Assembly (NCBI RefSeq): GCF_029814935.1
Contig: NZ_CP104582.1
Coordinates: 3,968,001-4,032,000 of the forward strand
Direction: 5' to 3'
DNA length: 64,000 bases
From: Pseudomonas sp. GD03919
Lineage (GTDB): Bacteria > Pseudomonadota > Gammaproteobacteria > Pseudomonadales > Pseudomonadaceae
The translations under genes and the position numbers were made by a program. The stretch's first letter is position 1. Every line of letters starts with the position of its first letter. This document shows, piece by piece, positions 1 through 9,356 of this stretch. The notes beneath the pieces were generated by a model, which worked only from the letters and a program-made list of their open reading frames with translations, did not search any database and had not been told where the DNA came from.

Positions 1-203
1 CGACTGCCAAACATGCTCAGCGATTTCTTGAAAACCTGCATGAACATGCTGCCGGGGTTGGCCTGGAGGAATGCACCCAGCGCCGCGCCGCCAATAATCA
101 GAACCTCGAAGGGGTGGACCAGGGCCATGAACTGCCCGCCCGAGAGGATAAATCCGCCGAGCACGCAGCCGAAAACAACGATGATGCCAATGATTCTTAC
201 CAT
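1..203 (-). CDS. motA: Flagellar motor stator protein MotA (5' part only)
   Basis: This is the N-terminal 67 codons of MotA, the proton-channel stator subunit of the flagellar motor in the inner membrane. The gene runs off the left edge. Translation from the ATG at 203 gives a hydrophobic first membrane segment (MVRIIGIIVVFGCVLGG) and a second hydrophobic stretch (HPFEVLIIGGAALGAFL), which is the characteristic MotA start. Only the first quarter is visible, so the cytoplasmic FliG-contacting loop and the partner motB are not seen. It is transcribed leftward, away from the HDOD gene, so the roughly 120 bases between them should carry both promoters. Confidence 0.9.
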   Translation of the reverse strand, partial: MVRIIGIIVVFGCVLGGFILSGGQFMALVHPFEVLIIGGAALGAFLQANPGSMFMQVFKKSLSMFGS

Positions 204-322
204 GGAATAAACGCTTGTAGAGCCTAGTGGACGGGTTATTAAAAACAACCCTTCTAATTATCGGAGCTTATACGCCAGACTATAGCCAGTTATGGTCAAA
301 AGCCAGTTCGACTCGAGCCAAT

Positions 323-1846
323 ATGCCGACGTCAAAGTCTCTGCCACGCACTCTGGACGCCTGGGTACAACATCTGGGCAAGTTGCCACTGCCTATCGAG
401 CAGCAGCAGCATTTGCGCCTGCGTCGCATCCTGGGAGACAGTCGCCGAACCTGGCGCGAAATTGCCGAGGCGATAGAGTCCAGCCCCTCTTTCGCCCTGC
501 AGGTACTGCGCGAGGCAAACCAATCGAGCAACAGCCTCAGCGATCCAGCCGAGAGCATCGAGACCGCGCTGTCGCGCCTGGGCCTGAGCCGCTGCGAAGC
601 CCTGCTCAGCCAGGCGCCTGCCCTGCCAGAAAGTGACATCCCTCTAGCATTCAAGCAGATTTTGCTGATCAGTCAGCATGCCAGCCAACAGGCTCGTGGC
701 CTGTTCGGTGCTCGCCTGGCGCGCCTGTGGAATGAACTGCACGGCTGCAGCCTGCTGTTTCTCTCACCCATCTGGCCATTGCTGTGCGCCCATCCGCAGC
801 TGTTCGAGGCCTGGGAGCAACGCGTGCTGCTCAAGGGCGAACGGCCCGCTGCTGTCGAGAAAGAGCTGCTCGGCGTCACCTTGATCCAGCTGTGCGTCAA
901 ACTGGCCGAGCGCTGGCGACTGCCAGAATGGATCGCGCGCGGCTACCGCCTGCTCGAGCGTGATCGTCGCCAACTGGTCCGGGCGCTGCACATCGCTCGC
1001 GACAACGAGCATCCCCTGCATCAACAGCAGATGCTCGACGCCGACATCCCCCTGCGCCACTGGCTCACCCATCCGAGCAACTGCGTGCTGCTGGCCAACG
1101 GTTTGGCAGTATCCGCTCACCACGCCTGGGATACCGCGCACAGCCTGCGCTGGCAACGTCTTACCGGACTTTACCTGCAGATCCCTCTGAATGAGCTGCA
1201 ACAGGAAGTGCACCAGCACGCCGTGAGCAGCGCACGCCTGATTCACGATCCCGCGCTGTGGCACCCGGCTCAGGCACTGATCTGGCCATGGGACGCCCAT
1301 CGCCTGAAACCAGCCGTCAGCGCCGCAGCACCACCCAAGCGCGATGACCTTGCCGCCTGGCGTCAGCACTGTGCACGCCTGCTCGCCGACCCCAGCACCT
1401 TTGCCAACGTGCCGCAGCTGACTGCCTGCGCCCGCGACGCCTTGCAGGCCTGCGGCCTGAAGCGCGTACTGCTGCTTCTTGCCGATCGCCAACACACCCG
1501 CCTGCAAACCCAACAACAGGCGGGGCTCAATGCCAGCGCGGCCACCCTCAGCCTCGACCCGGCACAAAGTCAGGTGTTGAAACGCCTGCTCAGCGCGCCA
1601 GGACAACTGCGCCTGACGCCCAGCAACGTGGCGCAGTTTTCGGCACTGCTGCCAGGCAACCTCAAGGCCATGTTTCCCAGCGAGCATCTGCTGCTGCGCT
1701 CTGTGGCCAATAACGGTCGGGTAGTGATGCTGGTCGTGGCCGACCAGGGCGGCCAACCACTCAATGACGTCTGCCTGCAGGCGTTCGGCAAGACCATGCA
1801 GTGCATCGAGCGCGCGCTGGGCAGCTTTTCCAGGCGCGAGCGCTGA
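323..1846 (+). CDS. HDOD-domain signalling protein with a GAF-like C-terminus
   Basis: A protein of 507 residues with no predicted signal peptide. Roughly residues 20-230 look like an HDOD domain, the non-catalytic relative of HD phosphohydrolases found in many bacterial signalling proteins. Residues from about 350 onward look like a divergent GAF-type sensory domain. I recognise it as the counterpart of PA4955 from its place between motA and rhdA. The ATG at 323 (MPTSKSLPRTL) is preferred. The frame is open to 227, but that extension (KTTLLIIGAYTPDYS) does not look like coding sequence. The ribosome binding site is weak. The function is unknown; a role in motility or c-di-GMP regulation is only suggested by the neighbourhood. 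Confidence 0.65.
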   Translation: MPTSKSLPRTLDAWVQHLGKLPLPIEQQQHLRLRRILGDSRRTWREIAEAIESSPSFALQVLREANQSSNSLSDPAESIETALSRLGLSRCEALLSQAPALPESDIPLAFKQILLISQHASQQARGLFGARLARLWNELHGCSLLFLSPIWPLLCAHPQLFEAWEQRVLLKGERPAAVEKELLGVTLIQLCVKLAERWRLPEWIARGYRLLERDRRQLVRALHIARDNEHPLHQQQMLDADIPLRHWLTHPSNCVLLANGLAVSAHHAWDTAHSLRWQRLTGLYLQIPLNELQQEVHQHAVSSARLIHDPALWHPAQALIWPWDAHRLKPAVSAAAPPKRDDLAAWRQHCARLLADPSTFANVPQLTACARDALQACGLKRVLLLLADRQHTRLQTQQQAGLNASAATLSLDPAQSQVLKRLLSAPGQLRLTPSNVAQFSALLPGNLKAMFPSEHLLLRSVANNGRVVMLVVADQGGQPLNDVCLQAFGKTMQCIERALGSFSRRER

Positions 1847-1862
1847 CGCGCTCTGTTTCCGC

Positions 1863-1868
1863 TACAAT
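1863..1868 (+). promoter_or_regulatory. Possible -10 element of rhdA
   Basis: TACAAT lies 29 bases before the rhdA start and just after the HDOD stop codon. No convincing -35 hexamer is visible at the usual distance, so this is only a candidate for independent rhdA transcription. Confidence 0.3.
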
Positions 1869-1896
1869 CGACCTCTTTTCATTCAAGGAGGCCGTC

Positions 1897-2712
1897 ATGT
1901 CCGCCTTCGACAACTTGCCACTGGTGATCGAGCCTGCCCAACTGGCCGAACGCCTGGATGCAGCCGACCTGATCCTGCTCGACCTGAGCAGCGCAGCGCG
2001 CTATGCCGACGGCCACATTGCCGGCGCACGCTGGGTGGATGCCAAGCGCACGCAACGGGGTCAACCGCCCGCCCCCGGCCTGCTGCCGGAGCCGGCCCAG
2101 CTCGAGGCGCTGTTCGCCGATATCGGTCATCACGCGAATGCCGTTTATGTGGTCTACGACGACGAAGGCGGCCCCTGGGCCGGTCGCTTTATCTGGCTGC
2201 TCGACGTGATCGGTCATCAGCGTTACCACTTCCTCAATGGCGGTCTGCAGGCCTGGATCAGCGATGGCCTCGAGCTGAGCCAGGAGGAGCCCGCAGTAAC
2301 CCGCACCGAGGTATCACTGACGCTGAGCGATGCCCCCACCGCCACCCGCGAGTACCTGCAGTCGCGCCTGGATGCCGCCGACCTGGCCATCTGGGACGTG
2401 CGCGGCGCAGACGAATACCGCGGCGAAAAACTGAGTTCAGCGCGTGGCGGGCATATCCCCGGCGCCACCCATTTCGAGTGGACCGCCGGCATGGACCCGC
2501 AACGCGGTATGCGCATTCGCACGGATATCGCCGAAGTCCTGCAAGGTCTGGGCATCACGCCCGACAAGGAAGTGATCACTCACTGCCAGACTCACCGTCG
2601 CTCTGGCTTCAGCTACGTGGTGGCCAAGGCACTCGGCTATCCACGCGTGAAGGCCTATGCCGGCTCCTGGTCCGAGTGGGGCAACCTGCCCGACACCCCC
2701 GTCGAGCGCTGA
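1897..2712 (+). CDS. rhdA: Thiosulfate sulfurtransferase (rhodanese)
   Basis: A 271-residue tandem rhodanese that transfers sulfane sulfur from thiosulfate to cyanide or other acceptors in the cytoplasm. The N-terminal half is the inactive rhodanese domain. The C-terminal half carries the active-site loop CQTHRRSG, with the cysteine at residue 230, the same number as in Azotobacter vinelandii RhdA. The start is fixed by a strong AAGGAGG ending five bases before the ATG; upstream in-frame codons belong to the HDOD gene's tail. The length matches the family. It sits between the HDOD gene and psd, as in P. aeruginosa (PA4956), where cyanide detoxification is the usual explanation. Confidence 0.93.
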   Translation: MSAFDNLPLVIEPAQLAERLDAADLILLDLSSAARYADGHIAGARWVDAKRTQRGQPPAPGLLPEPAQLEALFADIGHHANAVYVVYDDEGGPWAGRFIWLLDVIGHQRYHFLNGGLQAWISDGLELSQEEPAVTRTEVSLTLSDAPTATREYLQSRLDAADLAIWDVRGADEYRGEKLSSARGGHIPGATHFEWTAGMDPQRGMRIRTDIAEVLQGLGITPDKEVITHCQTHRRSGFSYVVAKALGYPRVKAYAGSWSEWGNLPDTPVER

Positions 2713-2778
2713 GCGAACGGCCATCAGTTACCCCGACCTGGCCGCGCCAGCGCCGGTTCAAGCCCTCAAGGAAACACG

Positions 2779-3639
2779 ATGAAACAACGTCTTTTTATCC
2801 TCAGCCAGTACCTGCTGCCCCACCACCTGCTGTCGCGTCTGATCGGCTGCCTGGCCGAATGCCGCATCGGCTGGCTGAAGAATCCGCTGATCGCCTGGTT
2901 CGCCAAGCAGTATCAGGTCAACATGAGCGAGGCGCAGAACGAAGACCTGCGTTCCTTCGAACACTTCAACGCCTTCTTCACTCGCGCGCTGAAGGCAGGC
3001 GCGCGTCCGCTGGACGAAACCCCCGGCGCCATTCTCAGCCCGGCCGACGGCGCGATCAGCCAGCTCGGCGCCATCGAGCATGGCCGCATCTTCCAGGCCA
3101 AGGGTCACAGTTTCAGCGCCGTCGAACTGCTTGGCGGCGATGCCGAGCGTGCAGCGCCCTTCATGGGCGGCAAGTTCGCTACCGTGTACCTCTCGCCGAA
3201 GGACTATCACCGCGTCCATATGCCGCTGGGCGGCACCCTGAAGGAAATGGTCTACGTGCCCGGCCGGCTGTTTTCGGTCAACCAGACCACCGCGGAAAAT
3301 GTGCCGGAACTGTTCGCCCGCAACGAGCGCGTGGTCTGCCTGTTCGACACCGAGCGCGGGCCGATGGCCGTGGTACTGGTGGGCGCGATGATCGTGGCCA
3401 GCGTGGAAACCGTATGGGCCGGCCTGGTCACGCCCCCCAAGCGCGAGCTGAAGAGCACACGCTATGACGCGCAAGCACGCGGGCCGATCGAACTGGCCAA
3501 GGGCGCAGAAATGGGCCGCTTCAAACTGGGCTCCACTGCCATCGTCCTGTTCGGCCCGAATCAGGTGCAATGGGCGCAAGAGCTGGGCGCTGGCAGCGCG
3601 GTGCGCATGGGCCAACTGATGGGCACGGCTCAGGACTGA
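2779..3639 (+). CDS. psd: Phosphatidylserine decarboxylase proenzyme
   Basis: A 286-residue inner-membrane enzyme that decarboxylates phosphatidylserine to phosphatidylethanolamine, the main phospholipid. The self-cleavage site that creates the pyruvoyl prosthetic group is the LGST motif, with its serine at residue 252; cleavage would leave a short alpha chain of about 35 residues. The PADG motif and the conserved [18 protein letters not shown] block are also present. The start has an AAGGAA ribosome site about nine bases upstream. The gene follows rhdA after 66 bases and is probably co-transcribed with it. Confidence 0.95.
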   Translation: MKQRLFILSQYLLPHHLLSRLIGCLAECRIGWLKNPLIAWFAKQYQVNMSEAQNEDLRSFEHFNAFFTRALKAGARPLDETPGAILSPADGAISQLGAIEHGRIFQAKGHSFSAVELLGGDAERAAPFMGGKFATVYLSPKDYHRVHMPLGGTLKEMVYVPGRLFSVNQTTAENVPELFARNERVVCLFDTERGPMAVVLVGAMIVASVETVWAGLVTPPKRELKSTRYDAQARGPIELAKGAEMGRFKLGSTAIVLFGPNQVQWAQELGAGSAVRMGQLMGTAQD

Positions 3640-3806
3640 GCCGTTGAGAAAAGGAACCCGCATCTCGACCGTTCGGTCATAGATCCGTACTCTGGCGAGG
3701 CAGGCCGTCCGCGCGGATGGGCTGCCAGCACAGGCAGATACTGTTAGAGTTCGCAAGACTATTATTAGAGCCGCTTGGTATTGCGTGGCCGGAGTATCCG
3801 AGTTTG

Positions 3807-5609
3807 ATGGATAGACAGAGTACCCACCTTCAACTGTTGCGCGTTCCCACGCCGAGCAAGCAGAGCCTCAGTTTCTGCGACGGCAGCCCCCGTGATCTGA
3901 AACGCTGGATCGCAGGCCTGCCCAAGGCGAACATCGGTGAAACTGCACGTCAGTTGTATCAGAGCCTGGTGGAACTCAATCAATTCCTCACCCCTTCGGA
4001 AAATCGCCTGCAGTTGCTCGAATTGCTGCGCCCGGAAGTCAGCTTCGTCTGCCAACACCTGGAGCGTCACTTTCTCAACCAGGCCATCGTTCTCGACGAG
4101 CGCCCGCGCAAGGTGGCCAACCTGTGCCAGGCGCTGCAGAACCACCTGGCCGTCGGCTACAAGCTGATCATTTCCCGCGTGATCGCCCGCAGCGGCAAGG
4201 ATCGCGACCAGCTGCTCGCCGTCGCCCTGCAGCGCGCCAGCCACAGCCTCTGCAAGGCGCTGATTCGTGCCAGTCAGCTTTACTGCCCGGTTCCGGAAGG
4301 GCTCTGGCTGGAGCTGCACCAGCTCTATCAGATTGCCTGCGAGCAGCGCCTGCAGCGCCAGGTCATTCGTGACCCGCTGGCACGCCATACTCCGGGCATG
4401 AGCACCGAGCAGACCTACGTGACCGCACTGCTGCTCGGCTGCGCGCGCACCAACCAGATGCGCCAGAACGGCATCGCCCGCCTGGCAGAAGCGCTGGAGC
4501 CCTGGAGCGCGCAGGTCAAGCTGCAGCCAGGCGACCATGCCGACAGCCTGTTCGTACTGGCGCCGCAGATCGACGGCCCGCCACGCTACAAGTCCTTGTA
4601 TCAGAGCAGCGAATTGCACAACCTGCTGGGCATCGACACGCAACCGCTGGTCGATGCCATCAAGGAATACCTGGAACTCCCGGAAGAAGAGCGCAGCAAA
4701 TCGCGCCTGATGATTCCGGAAGGCATCACCCTCGATCTGCTGCAGCACGTTGCCGCGGCCTGGGGCGATATCGCCGAGCGCACCTTCCAGCGCACGCCGG
4801 GGCAAGGCAGCCTGACCCTGTGCATCGGCATGACCGCGCTGCATTTCTTCCTCTCCGGATGCCGCTCGTTCGCAGAAGTGCTCAAACGTCCGGTCGAGCT
4901 GGGCGCTGCGGTATTCAAGCCTGCCACGGGCGAGCCTGATGTCTGGTCTAACGCCTTCGATGCCCAGCGCAATGCGGCTGACGAAATCCACTTCGAAGAG
5001 ATTCAGTACACCAAGGTCAACCCCGGCGAACAGGCGCAGCCTGAGAGCAATGGTGAAAATTATCCGACCTTTCCTCTGGCCATCGTCAACCACAGCCCCG
5101 GCGGCTACTGCCTGTCATGGCCAAAGGAAGTGCCCGGCCAACTGCAGGCGGGCGAGCTGCTCGGTGTGCAGGATAGCCCCAGCCAGGGCTGGAGCGTGGC
5201 CGTCGTGCGCTGGATTCGCCAGGTGCGCGGCGGCGGCACGCAGATGGGTATCGAGCTGATCGCGCCGCACGCACGCCCCTGCGGCCTGAAACTGCTACGC
5301 AAGGCCGAGCAGAACAGCCAGTACCTGCGCGCCCTGCTGCTACCGGAAATCAGCGCCATTTCTCGTCCCGCCAGCCTGATCACGCCGCGCCTGCCCTTCC
5401 AGGAAGGCAGCAAGGTACTGATCAACGACCACGGCGAAGAGCACCGAGCGGTACTGACGCGCAAGCAAGTCAGCACCGGCAGCTTCAGCCAGTTCGAGTA
5501 TCACCGAGTGGGCGTGGAAGAAGCCTCAGCCGGGACACCGGTCACAGCCTCGCAAAGCCAGAAGCCTACGGGGGAGGAAGATTTTGACTCACTCTGGAAG
5601 TCGCTGTAG
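3807..5609 (+). CDS. Conserved protein with C-terminal PilZ-like domain, upstream of fimX
   Basis: A 600-residue soluble protein corresponding by position to PA4958. The first 400 residues are mostly helical and match no enzyme I recognise. Around residues 420-510 there is a beta-rich segment with a D/NxSxxG-like element (NHSPGGYCL) and a downstream VVRWIRQV...MGIEL pattern, which looks like a PilZ fold. I see no clean RxxxR, so c-di-GMP binding is uncertain. The ATG at 3807 (MDRQSTHLQLL) is chosen because the 30 upstream in-frame residues look like untranslated leader. It is followed after 62 bases by fimX, a c-di-GMP receptor for type IV pili, so a shared role is plausible but inferred. Confidence 0.6.
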   Translation: MDRQSTHLQLLRVPTPSKQSLSFCDGSPRDLKRWIAGLPKANIGETARQLYQSLVELNQFLTPSENRLQLLELLRPEVSFVCQHLERHFLNQAIVLDERPRKVANLCQALQNHLAVGYKLIISRVIARSGKDRDQLLAVALQRASHSLCKALIRASQLYCPVPEGLWLELHQLYQIACEQRLQRQVIRDPLARHTPGMSTEQTYVTALLLGCARTNQMRQNGIARLAEALEPWSAQVKLQPGDHADSLFVLAPQIDGPPRYKSLYQSSELHNLLGIDTQPLVDAIKEYLELPEEERSKSRLMIPEGITLDLLQHVAAAWGDIAERTFQRTPGQGSLTLCIGMTALHFFLSGCRSFAEVLKRPVELGAAVFKPATGEPDVWSNAFDAQRNAADEIHFEEIQYTKVNPGEQAQPESNGENYPTFPLAIVNHSPGGYCLSWPKEVPGQLQAGELLGVQDSPSQGWSVAVVRWIRQVRGGGTQMGIELIAPHARPCGLKLLRKAEQNSQYLRALLLPEISAISRPASLITPRLPFQEGSKVLINDHGEEHRAVLTRKQVSTGSFSQFEYHRVGVEEASAGTPVTASQSQKPTGEEDFDSLWKSL

Positions 5610-5671
5610 GCTCCGGCGAACTCACCATTTGTCGCCTTTTCGCGTCCGTTCGGCGCGGTATTAACCCCCCT

Positions 5672-7741
5672 ATGGCCATCGAAAAAAAAACCATCCGCCT
5701 GCTGATTCTCGAAGACTCGCAGAACGAAGCAGAGCGCCTGGTCAGTCTGTTCCGCAACGCCGGGCACGCCACGCGCGTGCATCGCCTGACCTCCAGCGAT
5801 GACCTTGCTGAAAGCCTGCAACAGACCTGGGACTTGCTCATCTGCGCCCCCAGTAGCGAGCACCTCGAACCCAGCGAGGCGATAACCGCCATCCGCCGCC
5901 AGGCCAAGGACATCCCTGTCATCCAGCTGGTCGAGGACAACGACTCAGAGATGATCACCCAAGCCCTGCTGTTCGGTGCACAGGACGCCCTACCGCAAGG
6001 CGAGGACGAACGCCTGGTGCTGGTGGCCAAGCGCGAGCTGGCCAACCTTGAAGAGCGTCGCGCCCGCCGTGCTGCGGAAGTGGCACTGCGTGAAGCGGAG
6101 AAGCGCTGCCAACTGCTGTTGGAAAGCTCGGTGGACGCCATCACCTACGTCCACGAGGGCATGCACATCTACGCCAACCGTGCCTATCTCGAGCTGTTCA
6201 GCTACGAGGATGGTGACGAGCTGGAAGGCATGCCGATGATCGACCTGATCGCCAGTGCCGATCACGCTGCGTTCAAGGATTTCCTGAAGAACTACCAGAG
6301 CGCCGAAGGCAATGCCGAGCTCAATTGCCAGGGCGTACGCGCCGATGGCAGCAGCTTCGCCGTGCAAATGACCTTCTCCCCCGCCACCTATGATGGCGAA
6401 CCGTGCATTCAGGTGGTGATCCGCGCAAAAACCTCCAATGCCGAACTGGAAGAAAAACTACGCGAGATCAGCAGCCAGGATCTGGTCACCGGCCTGTTCA
6501 ACCGCAATCACTTCCTCGAGCTGATGGACAACGCCGCCGAGCGCGCCGTCAACACCGGTCAGCCCTCGACCCTGGCGTACATCCGTGTCGACCGCTATGC
6601 CAGCATGCAGGGCGAGATCGGCCTGGCCGGCATCGACCTGCTGCTGACCGACCTGGCCGGCCTGCTGCGCGAACATTTCCCGGCGGATACCCAACTGGCC
6701 CGTTTCGGTGACGACGTGTTCACCGCCCTGCTCCCGGGCCAGACGCCCGAGCAGTGCCAAGCCAGCCTGGCGACCCTGCTGAAGAAGGTCGAAGCCCACC
6801 TGTTCGATGTCAGCGGCCGCACCGCGCAGACCACCCTGTCGATTGGCGTAGCCGGCCTCAGCGAGAAAACCGCCAAGGCGCAGGAAGTCCTCGATCGCGC
6901 GCACCGCTGCGCCGACGAGCTCAATGACGGCAATGCCATCAAAGTGTTCAACCCGGCCGATGAGCTGGCCGCAGCCGCCAACCGCGGCAACCTGCTGGCG
7001 ATGGTGCAGCAAGCACTGGAGAACAACAGCTTCCGGCTGCTGTTCCAGCCGATCATTAGCCTGCGTGGCGACGCCCACGAACATTACGAAGTGCTGCTGC
7101 GCCTGCTCAACCCACAGGGTGAAGAAGTGCCGCCGGCGCAGTTCCTCGCCGCGGCCAAGGACGCGGGCCTGGGCGAGAAGATCGACCGCTGGGTGATCCT
7201 CAACTCGATCAAGCTGCTGGCCGACCACCGCTCCAAAGGCCATAACACCCGTCTGTTCGTGCACCTGTCCAGCGCCAGCCTGCAGGATCAAACGCTGCTG
7301 CCCTGGCTCAGCGTGGCACTCAAGGCCGCTCGCCTGCCGTCGGACTCGCTGGTGTTCCAGTTCAGCGAACCGGACGCCATCGCCTACCTGAAGCAGGCCA
7401 AAACCCTGACCCAGGGCCTTGCCGAACTGCACTGCAAAATCGCCCTGAGCCAGTTCGGCTGCGCACTGAACCCGTTCAACACACTCAAGCACCTGCAGGT
7501 GGACTTCGTCAAAGTCGACGGTTCGTTCTCCCAGGACCTGAGCAATGCAGAGAACCAGGAAGCGCTGAAAACCCTGCTCAGCAGCCTGCATGCGCAGGCC
7601 AAGCTGACCATCGTGCCCTTCGTCGAAAGTGCCAGCGTACTGGCCACGCTGTGGCAGGCCGGGGTCAACTTCATTCAGGGCTACTACCTGCAGGGCCCGA
7701 GCCAGTCGATGGACTACGACTTCTCGGCCGGCGACGAATAA
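5672..7741 (+). CDS. fimX: c-di-GMP receptor FimX (REC-PAS-GGDEF-EAL)
   Basis: A 689-residue protein with the FimX domain order: receiver-like domain (about 1-125), PAS (135-260), GGDEF (265-425) and EAL (435-680). In P. aeruginosa FimX localises to the pole and binds c-di-GMP through its EAL domain to promote type IV pilus assembly and twitching. The catalytic signatures are degenerate here as in that protein: the GGDEF site reads GDDVF at 346-350 and the EAL site reads EVL at 473-475. The receiver domain lacks an obvious phosphoacceptor aspartate. It should therefore be a receptor rather than a cyclase or phosphodiesterase. The ATG at 5672 is the first in frame. Confidence 0.93.
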   Translation: MAIEKKTIRLLILEDSQNEAERLVSLFRNAGHATRVHRLTSSDDLAESLQQTWDLLICAPSSEHLEPSEAITAIRRQAKDIPVIQLVEDNDSEMITQALLFGAQDALPQGEDERLVLVAKRELANLEERRARRAAEVALREAEKRCQLLLESSVDAITYVHEGMHIYANRAYLELFSYEDGDELEGMPMIDLIASADHAAFKDFLKNYQSAEGNAELNCQGVRADGSSFAVQMTFSPATYDGEPCIQVVIRAKTSNAELEEKLREISSQDLVTGLFNRNHFLELMDNAAERAVNTGQPSTLAYIRVDRYASMQGEIGLAGIDLLLTDLAGLLREHFPADTQLARFGDDVFTALLPGQTPEQCQASLATLLKKVEAHLFDVSGRTAQTTLSIGVAGLSEKTAKAQEVLDRAHRCADELNDGNAIKVFNPADELAAAANRGNLLAMVQQALENNSFRLLFQPIISLRGDAHEHYEVLLRLLNPQGEEVPPAQFLAAAKDAGLGEKIDRWVILNSIKLLADHRSKGHNTRLFVHLSSASLQDQTLLPWLSVALKAARLPSDSLVFQFSEPDAIAYLKQAKTLTQGLAELHCKIALSQFGCALNPFNTLKHLQVDFVKVDGSFSQDLSNAENQEALKTLLSSLHAQAKLTIVPFVESASVLATLWQAGVNFIQGYYLQGPSQSMDYDFSAGDE

Positions 7742-7758
7742 GTCCTGCCGACGAAGAA

Positions 7759-7940
7759 GCCACCTGAACAGGTTAATGCCGATCAGATAAGGTGGCCGTG
7801 GCCAAAGCGGCTTTTCGTAGGAGCCCCGCCTCGGGGCGAAGTTTTTCGATGGCGCGTCACCCTGGTTCGCGGCGGGGCGCCGCTCCTACCCATTGGCTGC
7901 GTCGACGCTTAACTGACTGGCATTAACCTGAACAGGTGGC
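7759..7940. repeat. Inverted-repeat element enclosing a REP hairpin
   Basis: Two 22-base arms, 7759-7780 and 7919-7940, are inverted copies with 20 of 22 positions identical; the only differences are the two central bases of CTGAACAG versus CTGTTCAG. Weaker similarity extends inward for about 11 more bases (8 of 11). Each arm is itself partly palindromic. Between the arms lies a REP-type hairpin. The 182-base unit fills most of the gap between the convergent fimX and serB genes and has no coding potential. Confidence 0.6.
7817..7889. repeat. REP-like palindrome (GTAGGAGC ... GCTCCTAC)
   Basis: GTAGGAGCCCCGCC at 7817-7830 is matched by an inverted GGCGGGG...GCTCCTAC ending at 7889. A small CCCCG/CGGGG hairpin lies inside the left half. 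The GTAGGAGC/GCTCCTAC ends are typical of pseudomonad REP sequences. It may serve as a terminator or mRNA stabiliser for fimX and serB, which converge on it. Confidence 0.65.
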
Positions 7941-7967
7941 TTTTTATATCCGAGACGGCGCAGGTGC

Positions 7968-9182
7968 TTATTCCTGCCCCTCACGGTCGCGAAAACCCAG
8001 CAGATAAAGAATGCCATCCAGCCCCAGGGTGGAGATCGCTTGCTTGGCCGATTGCTTGACCAGCGGCTTGGCCCGGAAGGCCACACCGAGACCGGCCAGG
8101 CCAAGCATCGGCAGGTCGTTGGCGCCATCACCAACGGCGATGGTCTGCTCCAGCTGCAAGCCCTCCTTCTGCGCCAGCTCGCGCAGCAGATCCGCCTTGC
8201 GCTGCGCATCGACGATGGGCTCGACGGCCACGCCGGTGACCTTGCCATTCTCGATCTGCAGCTCGTTGGCGAACACGTAGTCGATACCCAGCTTGGCCTG
8301 CAGCTGCTTGGCGAAATAGGTGAAGCCACCGGAGAGAATCGCGGTCTTGTAGCCCAGACGCTTGAGTTCAGCGAACAGCACCTCGGCACCTTCGGTCAGG
8401 CGCAGCGAGGCGCCGATCTCTTCCAACACGTCTTCCGACAGGCCCTGCAGCAAGCCCAGGCGCTCCTTGAAGCTGGCGCGGAAATCCAGCTCACCGCGCA
8501 TGGCACGCTCGGTAATCTCGGCCACCTGTTCGCCAACGCCGGCCGCCTTGGCCAGCTCGTCGATCACCTCGGCCTCGATCAGCGTCGAATCCATGTCGAA
8601 CACGGCCAGGCGGCGGTTGCGACGGAACACCGAGTCGCGCTGGAAGGCGATGTCAACATTGAGCTCCTGCGCCACGCTGAGAAATTCGGCGCGCAGAGCT
8701 GCCGGATCAGCCGGCTCGCCACGCACGGAAAACTCGATGCAGCCCTTGCCCTGCTCGGCCGGCATGTCCAACGGCATACGCCCGGAAAGGCGGTCGATAT
8801 GGTCGATGTTCAGGCCGTACCTGGCGGTGATCGCACTGACCCGGTGCAGCTGCTCGGCGCTGACCTTGCGCGTCAGCAGGGTGACGATATGACGGGCCTT
8901 GCCCTGGCCGCCGACCCACTGCCGATAGTCGTCTTCGGAGACCGGGGTGAAGCGCACCTGCTGATCGAGTTCGTAGGCGGTGAACAGCAGATCCTTGAGC
9001 ACCGCCTGCGAGCGGCCATTGTCCGGAATCTCGATGAGGATGCCGAACGACAGAGTGTCGTGGATCACCGCCTGGCCGATATCGAGAATGTTCACCCCGC
9101 CCTGAGCCAGCACGCCGGTGATGGCAGCAGTGAGTCCGGGGCGGTCTTCGCCGGTGATATTGATCAGGACGATTTCGCGCAA
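7968..9182 (-). CDS. serB: Phosphoserine phosphatase
   Basis: A 404-residue cytoplasmic enzyme that removes phosphate from O-phosphoserine in the last step of serine synthesis. Two ACT-like regulatory domains occupy roughly residues 1-170. The HAD phosphatase core then shows motif I (FDMDSTLIEAEVIDELA), motif II (LSGGF) and motif III (GDGANDLPML). The start is taken as TTG at 9182 because GGAGGG lies six bases upstream and the protein then begins LREIVLINITGEDRPGL, where the family begins; the frame is open further but without a site. It is divergent from the smp-like gene, as serB and smp are in E. coli. Confidence 0.94.
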   Translation of the reverse strand: MREIVLINITGEDRPGLTAAITGVLAQGGVNILDIGQAVIHDTLSFGILIEIPDNGRSQAVLKDLLFTAYELDQQVRFTPVSEDDYRQWVGGQGKARHIVTLLTRKVSAEQLHRVSAITARYGLNIDHIDRLSGRMPLDMPAEQGKGCIEFSVRGEPADPAALRAEFLSVAQELNVDIAFQRDSVFRRNRRLAVFDMDSTLIEAEVIDELAKAAGVGEQVAEITERAMRGELDFRASFKERLGLLQGLSEDVLEEIGASLRLTEGAEVLFAELKRLGYKTAILSGGFTYFAKQLQAKLGIDYVFANELQIENGKVTGVAVEPIVDAQRKADLLRELAQKEGLQLEQTIAVGDGANDLPMLGLAGLGVAFRAKPLVKQSAKQAISTLGLDGILYLLGFRDREGQE

Positions 9183-9294
9183 GACGCACCCTCCAGGGCA
9201 AACGATTGAGGCAAGCCAGCAGTGAAATGACTGCCGACCGACGAAAAGGCGCACATTCTACCCAGTTTCCCGTCGATCCGGGCAGCCGTGCGCT

Positions 9295-9323
9295 TTGCCC
9301 ACCCCAGAGCGCTCGCTATACTG
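9295..9323 (+). promoter_or_regulatory. Sigma-70-type promoter for the smp-like gene
   Basis: TTGCCC (9295-9300), a 17-base spacer and TATACT (9318-9323) form a plausible promoter. It would start transcription near 9330, which supports the GTG start at 9357 for the next gene and argues against the in-frame upstream codon at 9288. Confidence 0.5.
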
Positions 9324-9356
9324 CGCGGCAACTTCAGTCGACAAGAGCCGAGCTCT

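Noticed and set aside
1764..3467. Plus-strand frame of about 570 codons spanning rhdA and psd.
   Set aside because: It is out of frame with two clear genes, Arg-rich and without motifs.
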